Under the pieces are notes generated by a model. That model did no database searches. It was given only the letters and a program-made list of their open reading frames with translations, and was not told the origin of the DNA. A program made the position numbers and the translations under genes. From contig JALRGT010000019.1 of the NCBI GenBank assembly GCA_023259675.1, forward strand, positions 1 to 50,056: DNA of 50,056 bases. Reading direction: 5' to 3'. This document shows, piece by piece, positions 50,037 to 50,056 of the stretch; positions within the stretch are counted from its first letter, which is position 1, and every line of letters starts with the position of its first letter. The DNA is from Flavobacterium sp. Lineage in GTDB: Bacteria; Bacteroidota; Bacteroidia; Flavobacteriales; Flavobacteriaceae.

Positions 50037-50056
50037 AAGATTATCTCATTTTTTAT

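Overview
The window looks like chromosomal DNA of a Flavobacteriia-type Bacteroidota, probably Flavobacterium or a close relative. The evidence is low GC, few Shine-Dalgarno-like sites, TAnnTTTG-type -7 boxes (a clear TTG-N20-TACATTTG lies before the tRNA cluster), a SusC/SusD pair, a hybrid two-component regulator, and many proteins ending their signal peptide in ..AQ or ..SQ or carrying a Bacteroidota lipobox. No phage, IS or CRISPR is visible.

Layout. 1-2.0 kb: glycolysis genes gapA (cut by the window edge and carrying an internal frameshifting deletion) and pfkA. 2.1-12.6 kb: housekeeping genes, with a TamB-like envelope protein divergent from a plus-strand run of tsaD, rsmE, a DUF4159 protein, a TrmH-like methylase, an AI-2E-family permease, a THUMP-like methyltransferase and a small secreted protein. 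12.6-13.3 kb: a D-Ala-D-Ala dipeptidase. 13.4-45.7 kb: one large polysaccharide-utilisation-type locus, entirely on the minus strand. 46.1-46.4 kb: a tRNA-Ser/Pro/Arg operon with its own promoter and terminator. 46.6-50 kb: thiolase, an NlpC/P60 peptidase and a TPR protein.

The locus at 13.4-45.7 kb is the point of interest. In transcription order it encodes GH89 alpha-N-acetylglucosaminidase, a NagB-LmbE fusion, SusC, SusD, two GH92 alpha-mannosidases, a secreted unknown protein, a Ca2+-dependent PI-PLC-like lipoprotein, GH115 alpha-glucuronidase, a metallophosphatase lipoprotein, the HTCS regulator, myo-inositol oxygenase, an SSS symporter, an HGSNAT-like membrane acetyltransferase and a GH2 beta-galactosidase. 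There are no xylanases, lyases or sulfatases. Together the set matches a glycan built on phospho-inositol: plant glycosyl inositol phosphorylceramide (GIPC) fits best, with GPI-type glycans or phosphatidylinositol mannosides as alternatives.

Proposed flow (inference): the surface PLC releases the glycan-inositol-phosphate head group. SusCD imports it. GH92, GH2, HGSNAT-like plus GH89, and GH115 strip Man, Gal, GlcN(Ac) and GlcA. The phosphatase frees inositol, which the symporter imports. MIOX turns inositol into glucuronate and NagB handles GlcN-6-P.

Three promoters of the locus (GH89, susC, MIOX) share the same hand-found architecture: two 11-bp half-sites 21 bp apart, then exactly 21 nt, then TAATTT. 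This is a strong candidate operator for the HTCS and ties the three transcription units into one regulon.
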